The notes below the pieces were generated by a model. That model had not been told where the DNA came from, did no database searches, and worked only from the letters and a program-made list of their open reading frames with translations. From positions 62,001 to 126,000 of the forward strand of contig NZ_JUIV01000017.1 in the NCBI RefSeq assembly GCF_004151235.1: 64,000 nt of DNA. Reading direction: 5' to 3'. Made by a program: the position numbers and the translations under genes. Every line of letters begins with the position of its first letter. The first letter of the stretch is position 1. Of the stretch, positions 62,743 to 64,000 are shown piece by piece. Origin of the DNA: Flavobacterium anhuiense (GTDB lineage: Bacteria; Bacteroidota; Bacteroidia; Flavobacteriales; Flavobacteriaceae).

Positions 62743-64000
62743 TTATTTCGTGAATAACAATTCTCTGTATTTAGTCAATGTCCAGCTTTCGTCATCTACT
62801 AGCAGCTCTAATTTATCGCAGTGATTACGAATATCTTCAAAATAAGGCTTCACATTATTGCAATACGCTTCTGCCATTTTTTGAGCATCCGTCAATTGAT
62901 TGGCTTTCTTTCTTTCATTAGTCATTGCCAATACTTTAGAATTGATTCCTTCAATATGACCTGAAATTTCTTTAATTAAAACAATCTGCTCTTTAGCTAA
63001 TGCTTCAAAATCCTTTCCGAAAATTTCTTTTAATCCTTTCACATTATCAATTAAAGTATTTTGGTAACGAATTGCAGTCGGGATAACATGGTTTCTAGCA
63101 ATATCACCTAAAACACGCCCTTCGATCTGGATTTTTTTAGTGTATTCTTCCAATTCGATTTCGTAACGTGCTTCAGCTTCAACATGATTAAAGATTCCTA
63201 GTTGTTCAAATAAATCCAATGCTTGTTTAGAAACTTTCGCTTTTATAGCTTCTGGAGTTGTTTTAAAATTGCTTAAACCTCTTTTTGCTGCTTCTTTTTC
63301 CCAAGCTTCACTATAACCGTCACCTTCAAAAAGGATTTTTTTAGATTGTTTGATGTATTCTCTTAAGACATTGAAGATCGCATCGTCTTTTTTCATGTCT
63401 TTATTTTCAATCAAGTTCTCTACTTCATTTTTAAAGTCGATCAACTGTTTTGCCACGATCGCATTCAAAGTTGTCATAGCATTCGAACAGTTTGAATTTG
63501 ACCCCACTGCTCTAAACTCAAATTTATTTCCTGTAAAGGCAAAAGGCGAAGTTCTGTTACGATCTGTATTATCTAATAATACATCTGGAATTTTACCAAC
63601 AACGTTCAATTTAAGATCTGTTTTTTCTTCTGGCGAAAGTTTCCCTGTTGTAACGCTTTCTAACTCAGATAAAACTTTAGTTAATTGAGCTCCAATAAAT
63701 ACCGACATAATAGCTGGTGGTGCTTCGTTTGCTCCTAACCTGTGATCGTTGCTTGCTGTTGCAATAGACGCTCTCAATAAAGTTTCATTGTCGTTTACTG
63801 CTTTTATCGTATTAATAAAGAAAGTCAAAAACTGTAAATTGCTCATTGGCGTTTTGCTCGGACTCAATAAATTAACTCCCGTATCTGTAGCCAATGACCA
63901 GTTGTTGTGTTTTCCGGAACCGTTTACTCCTTTAAATGGTTTTTCGTGAAATAATACTTTAAAGTCATGACGTTCAGCCACTCTTTGCATTACATCCATT
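62743..64000 (-). CDS. glnN: Glutamine synthetase type III, C-terminal part (cut by window edge)
   Basis: The visible 419 residues are the C-terminal half or more of a type III glutamine synthetase (about 730 residues when complete), which joins ammonia to glutamate with ATP. LFHEKPFKGVNGSGKHNNWS is the conserved catalytic loop and NRTSPFAFTGNKFEFRAVGS is the glutamate-binding stretch. A helical C-terminal region (about 230-418) is typical of type III. The reading frame is open through the last bases, so the start lies beyond 64000. Confidence 0.95.
   Translation of the reverse strand, partial: MDVMQRVAERHDFKVLFHEKPFKGVNGSGKHNNWSLATDTGVNLLSPSKTPMSNLQFLTFFINTIKAVNDNETLLRASIATASNDHRLGANEAPPAIMSVFIGAQLTKVLSELESVTTGKLSPEEKTDLKLNVVGKIPDVLLDNTDRNRTSPFAFTGNKFEFRAVGSNSNCSNAMTTLNAIVAKQLIDFKNEVENLIENKDMKKDDAIFNVLREYIKQSKKILFEGDGYSEAWEKEAAKRGLSNFKTTPEAIKAKVSKQALDLFEQLGIFNHVEAEARYEIELEEYTKKIQIEGRVLGDIARNHVIPTAIRYQNTLIDNVKGLKEIFGKDFEALAKEQIVLIKEISGHIEGINSKVLAMTNERKKANQLTDAQKMAEAYCNNVKPYFEDIRNHCDKLELLVDDESWTLTKYRELLFTK

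Overview
The window looks like a chromosomal segment of a Flavobacterium species close to F. johnsoniae (phylum Bacteroidota). The support is a recognisable gldI gliding gene, a SusC/SusD pair, AT-rich DNA, starts without purine-rich Shine-Dalgarno sequences, and promoters of the Bacteroidota type (TTG, about 20 bp, TAnnTTTG). The genus call rests on recognition of protein families; no database search was run.

Layout. 1-9,000: a secreted PEP-synthase-like protein, three small poorly characterised genes, then the housekeeping pair yidC and pyrG and a DUF3820 gene. 9,233-34,952: the main accessory region, a polysaccharide utilisation locus (PUL). Its left arm reads leftward: GHMP sugar kinase, nucleotidyltransferase, sugar MFS transporter, NagB/PIG-L fusion. 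A LacI-family regulator sits in the middle beside a convergent CBM9-like gene. The right arm reads rightward: susC, susD, arylsulfotransferase-like lipoprotein, TsdA-like dihaem cytochrome c, DUF6067-type glycoside hydrolase, DUF5107/TPR protein, M1 aminopeptidase and a GH109-type protein. Both arms begin with the same roughly 85-bp cassette (two TGTGYTCGARCACA-like operators plus a promoter) in mirror orientation, so the arms are probably one regulon of the LacI protein. The cargo suggests an amino-sugar-containing glycan or glycopeptide: GH109 acts on alpha-GalNAc, the aminopeptidase on peptides, and the kinase, nucleotidyltransferase and NagB/PIG-L protein on amino sugars inside the cell. 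The true substrate cannot be read from sequence.

35,293-42,980: OsmC protein, two LysM proteins, guaA and two unknown exported proteins. 43,275-46,419: cbpA/cbpM chaperone pair, RidA, and a ClC transporter with features suggestive of the fluoride branch. 46,566-50,485: nrnA-like phosphoesterase, gldI and two cyclophilin-FKBP fusion proteins, giving three exported prolyl isomerases in a row. 50,709-56,387: EamA and DoxX membrane proteins, aquaporin, GlsB-like protein, sterol-desaturase-family protein, a small DUF2805-like gene and an M61 peptidase. 56,545-64,000: a GH92 mannosidase, several unknown genes, an AIR synthase (purM-type) and the 3' part of a type III glutamine synthetase cut by the window edge.

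The spaces between genes carry many long inverted repeats of at least six word families (CCTAACAGG, GCTGAGCGGAGTCG, CGACGAAGGAG, CACAGATT/CACGAATT, CTTAG-type and CTCCAGCGGAGC). They sit almost only between genes, mostly at 3' ends. No rRNA, tRNA, CRISPR array, IS element or prophage was recognised.
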